This document shows, one piece after another, positions 24,301 through 34,424 of a stretch of DNA of 64,000 nt (its first letter is position 1; each line of letters opens with the position of its first letter). The translations under genes were made by a program, and so were the position numbers. The notes under the pieces were generated by a model. That model ran no database searches and was not told the origin of the DNA. It was given only the letters and a program-made list of their open reading frames with translations. Origin of the DNA: Asterias amurensis (Eukaryota; Echinodermata; Asteroidea; Forcipulatida; Asteriidae); NCBI RefSeq assembly GCF_032118995.1, contig NC_092666.1, positions 10,242,501 to 10,306,500 of the forward strand. The letters run 5' to 3'.

Positions 24301-27300
24301 AAATTGACTGCTCATTTGCCGAATTTGACCGAGAAAACCTATACTTACTGTTGTTTAACAATATTTTATTTCCTCTTTTTTGTAAGATGTGAGCGAAATT
24401 GGCGAATGTTGGGCAAATCATTCGTAATCTTATTCCATCTTATAATTGTTGGCTAATCAAAATATGTTGCAATTTTACCTTTGAAGTATTTATTCCTAAA
24501 ACTGAGTTGGAAACATATTTCATGATTACACCCATTTCAATTATATTGTCCTTTCAGTTTCCTGCAAATCAAAACGCCCCAAGGTTTCTCTGTATATCGA
24601 CGATCAACTGTCATGGGAAGGTACAGATTCATCCAACACAGTTGAAGTGCTATCCGACAGAGCTGAACTCAACTTGACATGCAGAGTAGAACATGCTAAG
24701 CCGGCCATTAACATCAGTTGGTTCGTCTGGTTTCCAGTTTTAAAAAGATGGGAGGAAATTCCGGCCAAACCTCGTGTTCAACCTGCTTCCTGCGAAACCG
24801 GTTAGTTTTACCTGCCAAACAGAACATTTCTTGCTGCTGGCCAATCCCATGTTCAGAATTAGTGCAGCAGCCGATTTCACGAAACGCTAGGATTAATCCT
24901 ATCTCGTGTTTAATAGGACGAGTAACTCGTCCTAACTGGGGATGGGTTCAATGCGTCCTGACGTCTAATAAGTATACGGAACTTAACTCGTCCTAAAAAG
25001 TCCTACGATTAATCCTTAGTTAGGAAAAGTTAGGTGAAATCGATGGCAGATTCTTGTAATGTAGTACCAAGTTTTTGTCATTTTGTTTTTAACTTTAAAG
25101 TTGAAGGAGAGACGATCATCCATTCATTTTTATCTGCAGGCTGGATTGACAAATAAATCAATGTTTAGTAGAAACTCGCATTTGTTCGTGCTTGGTAGTT
25201 GTCTTCTGACCCCAGATTCTGAAAAAAAATAATAAAAAAATCATTGAACTTTTGTTTTGTCTAACGTCTCTCGTGTAAGTTTTTCTTACAGTTCACAGGA
25301 AAAAGGCCGGCTCACACTACGACGAATGTTACGGTTGAGTTGTTTCCCGATCATGGCCATTTGCGACAATTTTAAAAACTGTAAACTAAATTTTGGCTTA
25401 AAACCAATTAATTTGATTCACCAATACGTCATCGTCGCCACAACCCACCGTCAGTTACCGTTCCTTGGAGTCAGCCAATCAACTGACAGCCGTCTGACCC
25501 CGTTCCTGGTTACCAGGCTCCGTCAAGACAACGTCCAGTTTTGCCCGCTAGACCCACTTCCCGGCCGCAGCCATTCCCCGTTTGCCGTTGTCTGTCGCTG
25601 ACGGTCATTCCCGCCCGTCAGCAAATTTTGGTTTTCCGTTGTTGCCATCGCTTTGCCGCCAACGTTTTGGGATTTTCACGTCCGTCGTCTTTCGCTTGGC
25701 CTGTGCCGCTACTATTTGAGCCATTCTTTATTAGCAGCTTTATGTTTTTTTTTTCTTACCGAGCAAGTTATTATTTGTATTTTGAATTAAATCCATTTTG
25801 TTTCTTTTCTTAGAATGTTTCTTTGTAAACGGCACGTTTAACTCCGATGTGACATTCAAGGCATCACTTGAAAGAAACAACTTAACCCTCAAGTGTGTAG
25901 CAAACAACAGTATCCTTGAAGACATCGAAGTGACCATCAAAACTCAAAATGATATTGTGACTGGTAGGTATTACAGGGCGTATCTACGATTTTTCAAAGA
26001 TGGGATGCGTGCAACCTTAGTTGTCAAGGAAAATGGTTCAGAAATCCCGAAAGAGTCACTTGACAATAAAGCTCACACAGAGGAAGCTTTTTGTCAAGTT
26101 GGCAATTTCAATTTCAAACTCTCACAGAAAAACGCTGGTTGAAATCTACCAAAAACTTGAAGATCCAAGTTGCCCAAATTAGGCCAGGGTCGATTTCATA
26201 AAGAGTTAGGACTCGTCTTATCTCGAATTAGGACGAGCAACTCGTCTTAACTTAGGATTAATCTTAAGGTCCGCATTCTACAGTGCAGGGTTGGAACTCG
26301 TCATAAGTCCCAAGATTAGTCTTAAGTTAGGAAGAGTTTTGTGAAATCGACGGCTGGTTGATAATTTATTAGTTTGTTTGTGGGTTCACATTGGCTTGCC
26401 CTGCTCGGTTTAGAATTAAATTCAGAATTAATGATTACTTACAAAAACATTATACTTGTTCTCTAGCCCACCGTCTTTACGTCAGCTTGTTTCTGTCTCA
26501 GGCCCTGTTCAGTCACTGCTTTTGCAATTCCGGTGACGGTATTTTTCTTAATCGCCCTCTTGGGGATCGAGCTTTTGAATAGGCGTGAGATCTTTTCTTC
26601 CACGGTAAAAAAAAACGCCCTTAATATCCCACCCGATGTATTAAAACCAGGTGAGCAGTTAGACCGGTTCGGGTCTAAGTTAGTACGCTGTCTGAACATA
26701 CCCTATAGTTAGTACGCTGTCTGAACATACCCTATGGGTATGTTCAGACAGCGTACTAACTTAGACCCGAACCGGTCTAACTTTTACGAGCAGCGGGGGG
26801 TGGTCGTAAAAATAAAAACCCATTGCGTTCAGACAGCACAGAGTTAAACCCGATCCGGTTTATCTTCGGTTTTAAGAGGTCAAAGTAGACGCGACCCCGT
26901 TGCTCTAACATCCGGTTATATTCATCAGATTCACGCACAGAGTATGCCGAGATACCGAGTGCCCCATGCCCTGGATGATCAGACAGGGCATAATTATTTG
27001 ATACAAATGGCTCAATCGAACGCGGTAACAGTTTTACCGTTGGGAGGATATGGGCACTTAAAACAAACATGAACACGACTCGAAATTATTTTAAACAAAC
27101 AAAATATTAATACAAACCGCCGAGAAAACTCACCAAAATATTGTCCATATTCCATGAAACAGAACACGTTTCATTTTTGTGTTTTGTTTTATACCACTGT
27201 TTCCGATTTAATAAATACTTTTAGTTTGTACTTCAATCGATTGGAAGTTGCGATCTCTCAAAAGCTGGTGCCGCGATTTTTATTCCGATTCGTTCATAAA

Positions 27301-29545
27301 CACAACTACACACGTGCAAGTTACGACATGTACTTTGCAGTATTTTCCCAACTTCCCAACAACGTGTTGATATTGCTGGCGTAGGGAATTTCCCCTACAC
27401 ACAGCCTCGCGCCCACTGCAGTTCATTCTCGTACTACTAGATTGAAAGTACAGCACGCTAGTAACGGTGACGGCAATAGAAAGGCACATCCACGGGATCG
27501 ATGATGGATAACTATGGGATATCAGAGAGTGATCACTATGGGATGGCAGAGCTGTACATGTGAGAAGCAATACAACATATGCTTCTTCGCTGCGCTCGTA
27601 GTATACGCATAAAAAAACCAGTTTCAGTTTATTGTAGGACACTCAACAAAAAAAAGCTTGGAAAATATAATTTTGTTTCAGAACTTAATAAATCATGGGC
27701 GTGGGCCTGTGTTAAACTGCATACACTGATCGAGAGGGTTTCGCCAACTCGGTAAGCGGCAAGAAAGTAATATAAATACTCGGTGCTTTTCAGCATCAGA
27801 GGCAACAGAAACCGTATACAAGCACTCCGGGTCCCGGGCGTGTGCATTGAACCACACAATGGGTCGTCCGTTGTGAGTTAAAACCGGATGTCATTCTGTC
27901 CACACGCAGTGTTAAAAGATAAACCCGAACCGGTTTAGACTTAGACCGTCTCGCTGGACGGTTTAAGTTTTGGGGTTTAAACCCGATCCGGTCTAACTTT
28001 ATTTGCGTTCACACGCACAAAAGTTGAACCCGAACCGGTCTAAGTGGACTTAGACCAACTTTAGTACGGCGTGTGAACGACCTCTATAGAGATGCTTAGC
28101 ACAAAAAATTGCTAAGCATGAAATTTCTTCCTTGATAAAAAGAGGATTACCAACCGAATTTTCATTTTGTCTTTAATACCTAGTTTTTCTAGTTACTGGT
28201 ATTCAGCTGTTGTATGCTTATCTTGAAAATCACGTAGAAATTTGGTTGGGAAATTCTGTCTTTATCAAGGCAAACATTTCAGGCTAAGCAAATTGTTGTG
28301 CTTAGCAGTTCTATGAAAATGGACCCAGGTGTACTGGCCCGCTTCAAGCTGTTCCCTTTTGGGCCATTGTTGTCCAGACCACAACCACGGCTACCCTCCT
28401 GAAACCAAACAATAGACACAACCTTAATCCCAATGAGTCAATAATCTAGGGATGTTCTTTTACTGGTAAACTTAGCAAGGCTGATAACCCCGATGTTTTT
28501 TTTTTAAATCTGTTTGGATGACTTTATATTACAAGCTTTTTATTAACTATGCTACTATTGTTGCAGCCCCACCCCATATAAGTACAGTGATGTATCGTAC
28601 TGTATTAAGGAACACGTTGCCTTGGATCGGTCGAGTTGGTCTAACCCCGTCCGGTCGGCCATTTTATGGATTCAACATTTTGACTCCACAAAATGGCCGA
28701 CCGTGTTTCTTCGCGGCGTAAAAGGAAAACCGTGCAATTTCGAGTAATACTTGTATTGATCATTATATTCTGCTTTTAAAATATCTTTCTAACCATAGGC
28801 ATTTCATAACAAACGGTTTCAAACGCTTTTCAAAGACCAACTCGTCCGTTCCTTTAATGTTAATGATTTTTTGTTATAAAAATGTATTTTTTTTTACCGT
28901 ATCGGAAGACCTGATAGATCAATTGTGTTATCTATTTTATGGATTGTGGTATTTTCTCGGTTTTTGCCAATTTGTGTGTGCTTATTTTTGGGGTTTCAGG
29001 TTTTAGCTTTTTGATTATTTTCTCATTGCGTAATGGTTTGTTGTTGATTATTTTGGTAGGCCATTGTGTACGATTTATGGAATGGCCGTAATGTAAAGTA
29101 ATGCACTATAATAAACAGTACTGACCTCTTTTTTCTATCCCCCTTTATAAGACAAAAGTTCCAGTTACCTCAATAATAATAATATTGTTGTTTGTTTCAG
29201 CTAACCCACAAGAAGTCACAGATCGTGCCAATTCTGGCTTGAATGAACCAGCGACGCCGATGACAAACCCCACTAATGGAATAGGTACCTTGACCATTCT
29301 GGTGATTGCTACGGGCTTATTGATGGTAGGTTGTACATGCAGTTTTATTCATTATTGTTGCTTATTTCATGCATGGTTTAAAAGTAAAATAAAAGTTTCA
29401 CCTTTCTTATTTTCAGAACTTAGTGCTGGTGGCCGTATTTTTACTTTGGAGGCACAGGTTTTTGAAGCAGTTGAACAAGAATCCAAGACACCACGAAGAA
29501 CTAAAGACGAGAAACTTGGTAGACCTAAGGGTTGATATGAAGTAA
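21361..29545 (+). CDS. Type I membrane protein with Ig-like domains (400 aa, 5 exons)
   Basis: Coding exons: 21361-21742, 24558-24800, 25814-26137, 29201-29325 and 29417-29545. All junction phases agree (1,1,1,0) and total 401 codons including stop. Residues 1-20 are a signal peptide (MIGIVVFVVTLCAAC start). Exon 1 holds a V-type Ig fold with VVPCPA, AIYWYF and LVITNVTVSAEGTYSYRY. Exons 2 and 3 are phase 1-1 exons with Ig-like strands: ELNLTCRVEH plus ISWFVW, and LTLKCVANN plus EAFCQVG. Exons 4 and 5 together encode one transmembrane helix (TILVIATGLLM joined to NLVLVAVFLLW) and a basic cytoplasmic tail of about 30 residues. An acceptor (TTTTTTAACAG) lies just before the ATG, so there is probably a 5'-UTR exon upstream. 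The exon 3 donor (GTTGAA) is weak. A cell-surface adhesion or recognition role is inference; no specific orthologue recognised. Confidence 0.8.
22651..24253. mobile_element. 1.6-kb TIR transposon inserted in the element around it
   Basis: Terminal inverted repeats CACTGCAAATCTAGTTGGTC and, inverted at the right, GACCAACAAATTTGCAGTG. The flanks share TA. The ends are filled with many short TTGGGCAA / TTGCCCAA and GTTGGTCAAA repeats in both orientations. No transposase is recognisable, so it is non-autonomous. Confidence 0.75.
22930..23300. repeat. Tandem direct duplication of about 190 bp
   Basis: A unit starting GGCAACCGTGTTGGGCAAAG and running to AACGTAAAATGATGCAAC is present twice head-to-tail (about 22930-23115 and 23119-23300), with small differences in homopolymer runs. 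It lies inside the 1.6-kb transposon. Confidence 0.85.
24870..25040. mobile_element. Palindromic short repeat (TTAGGA/TCCTAA type)
   Basis: Begins GATTTCACGAAACGCTAGG and ends AGGTGAAATCGA. The interior is filled with alternating TCCTAA and TTAGGA segments (GGACGAGTAACTCGTCC). Relatives lie at 26190 and 53996. Located in intron 2 of the Ig gene. Confidence 0.65.
26188..26357. mobile_element. Palindromic short repeat (TTAGGA/TCCTAA type)
   Basis: Begins GGGTCGATTTCATAAAGAG and ends TTTTGTGAAATCGACGGC, with GGACGAGCAACTCGTC inside. Lies about 50 bp downstream of exon 3 of the Ig gene. Confidence 0.65.
26650..28085. mobile_element. TIR element with GACCCGAACCGGTC motifs
   Basis: At the left, AGACAGCGTACTAACTTAGA and CCCGAACCGGTCTAAC occur as an inverted pair around 26733. 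At the right, CCCGAACCGGTCTAAG and TTTAGTACGGCGTGTGAACG repeat the theme in the opposite sense. More copies of CCCGATCCGG lie at 26850 and 27985. The interior has no recognisable transposase. Located in intron 3 of the Ig gene. Confidence 0.55.
28093..28327. mobile_element. Fold-back MITE family C
   Basis: Arms TGCTTAGCACAAAA...GCTAAGCATGAAATTTC, then CTTGATAAAA and GGATTACCAACC, are mirrored at the right by AATTTGGTTGGGAAATTC, CTTTATCAAGG and TTGTGCTTAGCAG. Same family as 40449, 41852, 45187 and the split copy at 57438. Confidence 0.75.
28605..28857. mobile_element. Fold-back MITE family B, internally deleted copy
   Basis: TTAA on both sides. Starts AGGAACACGTTGCCTTGG and ends CAACTCGTCCGTTCCT. 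The centre CGGTCGGCCATTTTATGG...AAAATGGCCGACCG forms the hairpin tip. The left arm has lost about 130 bp relative to the 41410 copy. Confidence 0.8.
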
Positions 29546-29558
29546 ATTCTTTATAAAA

Positions 29559-29564
29559 AATAAA
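29559..29564 (+). promoter_or_regulatory. Possible polyadenylation signal AATAAA
   Basis: A canonical AATAAA lies 13 bp after the stop codon of the Ig-superfamily gene. The very short 3' UTR this implies is unusual, so a distal site may be used instead. Confidence 0.4.
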
Positions 29565-29763
29565 GAAGCGGGAAAACAATTCGAGAAACAACAGTCTGTT
29601 GAAAAGGGTAAGTAATTATTAGCCAGGAAGTCTTGGATAGCATAGAGCCGCTTGACTTTGCTAATTGAATAATAGTAACTCCGGGTAATGCGTGTACAGT
29701 CCGATGGTCAAATTACTGTGGGGTAAATAAAGGGGAATAAATAATGGGAGGGATTGTTGATCG

Positions 29764-30371
29764 GACAATAGACTGTGCAGGTCTCGCGAGAAATTGAACT
29801 TCCGAGACCATTGTGGTCCCAACCTAATGGAGTTTTACGTTGGGGAGATTTTGTTCTGTCAATAATTTTAGTTTAACATAAGTTATGACTCTAAAAAGTG
29901 AATATGTTCTTGGGAATGTAAAAATAAGTGATTAAAAACAGAAAAGTAAAATCAATTCAAGAAATTAACGAAGAAAACTAAACAAAAAAACTTGACCTCC
30001 AGTTTCCGGTTTACTCTAAACAATTAAGAATATTACCCAATTGACGTTCCCATTATCGCTGAACCTATGTGATGATCGCACCAATTGGACGTGATTCACA
30101 AACGGGGTTTATTAGAAAAACCATCCAGGTCGATGTCGAACAGCGATCCTCGTCCCGATAAATGTATAATGTTTACGTTAATTTAAACAAAACAATTATT
30201 ATGTACACGAATTAAAATAATAATTATACAAAAAGTACGTTAAAAAAAATAATCTTTAAGAATTTTTTAACAAATCACAATTTCAATACAATTTGGTTTT
30301 GTACAAAAATATACTTTTTTCGAATTAAGTTCTCGTTTTCGCTACGTGCGAGACTTGCACAGTCTATTAGC
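29764..30371. mobile_element. TIR element with GTGCAAGTCTCGC ends
   Basis: Left end ATAGACTGTGCAGGTCTCGC; right end GCGAGACTTGCACAGTCTAT. The interior is AT-rich with no ORF of note. Confidence 0.6.
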
Positions 30372-30417
30372 CCTATATAGGACTATTTCTCTGTACACAG
30401 GAACAGAGTCCTAACTA

Positions 30418-31010
30418 TTGAGGCCCGTTTCTGGGGCGGAAACATTTCACAGCTTCATAACTTAAATCTTACCTGCATCAAGCCACTAATTTCAACAGAT
30501 TCACGTTCCATGGCGGCATACTTTTTTCTGCGGTGGGTTTTGGTCCTCATATTTTCCTCACAAATCCGTCATTTTCGTGAAATAATGCAGCTTCCAATGT
30601 TAAAAAATTCCCGTTTCGATCGTTTTCTCACAGTGTTGTCTGTTGTCGTGCGTACGCGTATACATTCGCGTACAAGACGCATGATGCAAGCTTAGACGCA
30701 TGAATTTTTGGTCACCGTATCTTGACTGCATAGCGTTAACAACACAATTCAAAGTTTGCCCGTTGTGCGTCTTGCGTACATACACACGGCAGACTGTGAG
30801 AGTACGAACAAAAATGGGAATTCATTAACGTTGGGAGCTGCATTATTTCATGAAAATGACGGATTTGTGAAGAATATATGACGATCAAAACCCACCGCAG
30901 AAAAACATATGCTGTCATGGAATGTGAATCTGTTGAAATTGGTGCTTTCTTGCAGGTAAGATTTGAGTTATGAAGCTGTGAAAATTTTCCGCCCCAGAAA
31001 TGTACCCTGA
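30418..31010. mobile_element. Fold-back element with arms over 200 bp
   Basis: The left arm (CCGTTTCTGGGGCGGAAA..., GCAGCTTCCAATGTTAAAAA) is mirrored by the right arm (AACGTTGGGAGCTGCATTA..., TTTTCCGCCCCAGAAATG). The two similar ORFs read from the two strands are mirror images of the arms and not genes. The centre carries repeated CGCGTACAAGACGCATG-like sequence. Confidence 0.75.
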
Positions 31011-31492
31011 TATGTCCAGGACGTCACTGCAGTACAAAACGAAAGTGTAAGGCCGCCAGGGCTAATCGGACAATGAGATCTCTGAGACTTGGTGTGTGTT
31101 GTATGGGCAACTAAAGGTATGATGGTTAGAACTGGTTTTACGAATGGAAGGAAGTGAGGATGGAAAGTAACAACTAAAAGAACAAACTAGCATAAAAAAG
31201 GGAATCAGTGTGCGGTGAAGAGGTTTTCAACTATAGTGGTTTAAACCACTAGTTGAAAACCGATTCAACACACTTGACTTCCCATTCACAAACACCTTTT
31301 CGGTCAAAAAATATCAACACTTATGGTCAAAAAGTAAAATAAATGCAAACATTTTACATTTTCAAAGATTTCTTTCAACACAACACCCCTCGAGCTATGA
31401 AATGGCCCAGTCAAGGCCCTCGGGTAAACAATCTTATAAGGGAATGCTGTGCGCGTCGCGCGTATCACGTGATGTGGCACAACTGTTTCAGC

Positions 31493-31648
31493 ATAGACCT
31501 TTTCGCAAATACTGGGGCGCGCGCGTAAAGCTTGGAATTAGGTGCATTGTGGTCTAGCTGATTACAAATTTGATTCATATGTATCCCACAATGCACCTCA
31601 TTCAACAGTCTGCGCTTGCGCATTGGTATTTGCGATAAGGTCTATAGA
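31493..31648. mobile_element. Short fold-back repeat
   Basis: ATAGACCTTTTCGCAAATAC at the left is mirrored by GTATTTGCGATAAGGTCTAT at the right. Inner arms AGGTGCATTGTGG and CCCACAATGCACCT also pair. A separate 50-bp palindrome (GGTTTTCAACTATAGTGG...) lies just upstream at about 31217-31262. Confidence 0.7.
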
Positions 31649-31665
31649 TATATAATTAATAACTA

Positions 31666-32180
31666 TACCTCATACATATTCATGACAGAGAGTCGAGTTC
31701 TCATTGGTCCATTCATCATAACGTGTCAGGTGTTAAATTTGCTAACCACCAAGCGCGCACGTGATTATTCACGCAAGTAGTAAATGCGCATGGCAAGTAA
31801 TAGTTCCCCGGGAGCTATTCTACTAGTCATGCGCACTTCCATTGCGCGACGTCATCCCCGGGCACTATTGATCGTGGCACCGTTTTGTATAGACGCACGA
31901 ACAGCACTCTCTTAGCGACATCCAACACATGAACAAACTTATCATGTGCATTTTGTTTCACAATAATCATTTTCTCTTGCTCAAAACTCATGTTCCGGTA
32001 ACTGAATATGTATGAAGTATAGTAAAACAAATATAACATGGTTTACTTCGGGTAACTAGTCGACGAGCTCCTCTCGGTATTGGAAGTTGACAAACTTCGC
32101 CTCTGGAACTAGTTTGTCAGCTTCCAATACCTCGGGGAGCTAATATCGACTAGTCACCCTCAAACCATGTTATATTTGTA
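31666..32180. mobile_element. 515-bp element with 9-bp target duplication and lateral fold-back
   Basis: TAATAACTA occurs exactly at both edges (31657-31665 and 32181-32189). Inside, ACCTCATACATATTCATG near the start is mirrored by TGAATATGTATGAAGTATAG at about 32003-32024. The last 155 bp (from about 32027) form a palindrome with arms AAATATAACATGG and GGTAACTAGTCGA. The ORF on the minus strand inside has no recognisable domain. A 9-bp duplication fits Mutator- or Merlin-type insertion; that assignment is inference. Confidence 0.65.
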
Positions 32181-32189
32181 TAATAACTA

Positions 32190-33206
32190 GATCGACCGCA
32201 ACGTGTATCATGAACAAAAATAGAAATGTTTTTGTACGGCTTAATGGCGCGTGTGTACGCGCGGCCGATCTAGGTATTATATTCTATATCTATGTGTTTC
32301 AGCTGTTGAAGCAAGTTCGCATGTCACGTCCATGTTTCAACACTTTTTTACTGGTCATAAACAAAGGTTTGTACCCACCCTAGTGACGCGCTCTACACCA
32401 CAAGGAATAGCGAAACTGAGGTATTTATGAATAAAGCTTTATCTTGCAACTTTGTAGGACATCGATCGGTCTATTGTAAATATTACTACAATAATTGTCA
32501 TTTAGCAAATTCTGTATTAATTTTTGCACAAGTTTATGGATGCAATTGTATTTGTGCCCAATATTGAAGGGTTTACCATGTTTTTACCTTAAAATCTTTC
32601 ACTGAAGGAAATGGTCAATGAACAGTGTCACATAATCAATTTAAGAGTGAAAGGGGGTCAAGGGTTTAGGGTTGGCTAGGATTACGTTTAGAGTGGACAC
32701 TGAGCTGCCAACCTATGACAAAATTCAAACAATGTCAAATCACATCAAATTCTTCTGCCTGGCTTCTCGCGCCAACCCCCGTTTCAAACGGAAGGTAGAA
32801 ATTTGAGCGGACGATATTACTCTTAAACGAATTATAGCTGGATTATGTGGTGTTTAATATTGACCCTTTCGCTCATCGGCGTGAAGTCGAAAAATGTAGC
32901 TAATTGGTTTATTAATTAATTATAAGTTTATTGTTAACATCTTGAACACCCCTTGGGTGGATACGTTTTTGCGCATTGTCTTTACTATTATTAATCTATA
33001 CAATAATAAGTGTATAACTGAAGTACTAATACATAATTTACATTTAAACGATAGCTGTGCACTAGATGGTTGCTCAATGCGGCGTATAAATGCGTTAAAG
33101 AAACATTGATAATTGGTTATTGCGAACACAATGTAAGCACTTTATGTAATCCACCTGTCAAACACGTAGAAGTTTGAGATCGGTCGGCCATCTTTTACAG
33201 AAATCA
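32190..33206. other. No gene or repeat recognised
   Basis: Short ORFs only. I see no clear exon, TIR or tandem repeat. Confidence 0.35.
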
Positions 33207-33997
33207 TTAAAGTCACCTGGAAGTGGTATTTTTTTAAATAAAGCTTTTGTCACTAAAATATGTGTTTTTACAAGAGGAATGTGAATAAAAAGTTAACTAA
33301 GGTTTCACAATATTAGTTTTGATTGTTTTTACAAATTTACGAGTAGGCCCCGACCCGAGAGGGCGCTGTTCGTGACGTAATTCAAGGCGCGATATTTGAA
33401 GAGAAAATTTGTAGTCAGGCCCCCGTACATTACGTCTTTCAGATACCTTCTTCGATTTCCCACTAGCTGGAAAAATTGTTGGGACGGCGTCGTGTTTAAG
33501 AATGGCTCTTCTCGTTATGTCAAATGAGTGGTGTATCCCGGATTCGAAGCACGACGGCTCGAAGTGTTCGCTGCATAGCGCTGAAAAAGACGTCGGACCG
33601 GACCACTTTGCTCTAGTTAATCTGACTTTCGCAGCCCACAACCGCCTATACTTGGGATCTGCAGGAAATAGATGAAGACTGACCCCATCTTTAGTTGTTT
33701 TATACCTGGTCGGCATTGCCGGAAAAATGCCAGAAAAAAAAACCTTTTTCGCAGCGTACAAACTCACGTCTTAGAATGACATGTACTTTTGCACGTGTGT
33801 TTATCTACGCATCGAGGCAAAGTCTTCCTTTTCCTACGTCACAAAAGGGGTAGGCGGAGTCAACCCCCCAAGCACTTAATTAATTTTTTTAACATATAAA
33901 TCGTGACAAACAATTACTCAAAAAATTGTTTTTTTTGTTAATAAACATATACTCTTATGTTTAAAAGAAAAAAAATCCTATTTCCAGGTGCCTTTAA
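33207..33997 (-). mobile_element. TTAA-flanked TIR element containing a THAP ORF
   Basis: TTAA lies at both ends (33207-33210 and 33994-33997). Directly inside are inverted repeats AGTCACCTGGAAGTGGTATT and, read inward from the right, AGGCACCTGGAAATAGGATT. These match at 21 of the first 25 positions when continued through the T run. The THAP-domain ORF lies wholly between the TIRs. TTAA target duplications are a hallmark of Kolobok and piggyBac transposons, and THAP fingers are reported in some Kolobok transposases. A degenerate or internally deleted Kolobok-like element is therefore the simplest reading. Confidence 0.6.
33297..33716 (-). CDS. THAP-domain protein fragment
   Basis: The translation carries the THAP signature after the first two cysteines: DGVSLHLFPADP, RRLWAAKVRLTRAKW, FSALCSEHFEPSCF and the closing AVPTIF. 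These give the third Cys and the His of the C2CH zinc site, and the conserved W, P and F positions. The first Cys pair should lie about 20 residues before DGVSLHLF and is not in this frame. The ATG at 33716 is preceded in frame by TAA, and CCGACCAG just downstream could be a splice acceptor joining an unseen first exon. After the domain come about 60 basic residues and a stop. DNA binding is the known role of intact THAP domains; without the first Cys pair this copy would not bind zinc normally. It sits inside a TTAA/TIR element, so it is probably transposon-derived. Confidence 0.65.
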   Translation of the reverse strand: MPTRYKTTKDGVSLHLFPADPKYRRLWAAKVRLTRAKWSGPTSFSALCSEHFEPSCFESGIHHSFDITRRAILKHDAVPTIFPASGKSKKVSERRNVRGPDYKFSLQISRLELRHEQRPLGSGPTRKFVKTIKTNIVKP

Positions 33998-34177
33998 ATA
34001 GTACAAAAAACTTCACAAATGTATTTTCTGTACTTGTTCAGTATGACTGTCATTAAATCGTTTTTCTGACTGATCTTATATTTTTTTTTTCTTTTCTTGC
34101 AAATAAAACTGGAAATTTGCCATTTTTAACTCTGGAACTGGAAAGGTGCATTGATTGCGTGAATGTTTATCTATTTG

Positions 34178-34424
34178 TGCGTTCCATTAGCTTCCCGTGT
34201 CAACCCCGCGGTGCTCATCCGGGTAAACCCCTGACATGAGTAATAAAATGGAATGATCACACTCGCCCTCTCGTGGTGACGTCATGCACCTCGGGCCAGC
34301 CCCCAAGTGACCCGTTCCACAAGCAGCACGCTTGGGGCTGCCTGATGACCCGGGTGAGTCCCTGGAATTACGTCTAAAGCTATCGAACATACCAGGGGCT
34401 GACCCACCCTTTATACGCCCCAAG
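34178..34424. mobile_element. Repeat family D (GTTCGATTAGCTTCCC ends)
   Basis: Shares TTAGCTTCCC, CCCCGCGGTGCTCA, ACTCGCCCTCTCGTGG and ATGCACCTCGGGCC with the copies at 50264, 50577 and 57028. The ends are inverted repeats in the better copies. Confidence 0.7.

Larger units (their letters stand above)
22133..24343. mobile_element. TIR element, split by a second transposon (intron 1 of the Ig gene)
   Basis: Ends are TATAGGTTTTCTCGGTCA and its inverted form GACCGAGAAAACCTATA. The interior has AAATGAGCAGCCAATTT and TTTCGCGCAAAATCGAATGC. An uninterrupted relative lies at 56593-57005. The middle is occupied by an unrelated 1.6-kb element. Confidence 0.75.

Noticed and set aside
29185..29535. Single ORF through the last part of the Ig gene
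   Set aside because: It reads through the 29326-29416 intron and changes frame; splicing joins two halves of one transmembrane helix and gives a natural stop at 29545.
33765..33767. Start of the THAP ORF at this codon
   Set aside because: The codon is GTG, preceded in frame by TAA. The residues from here to the ATG at 33716 do not carry the first THAP Cys pair.
33770..33840. Upstream exon supplying the missing THAP cysteines (CVDKHTCKSTCHSKT, phase-compatible)
   Set aside because: The frame has a stop and no ATG just upstream, and the Cys spacing does not fit the THAP pattern well; probably chance.
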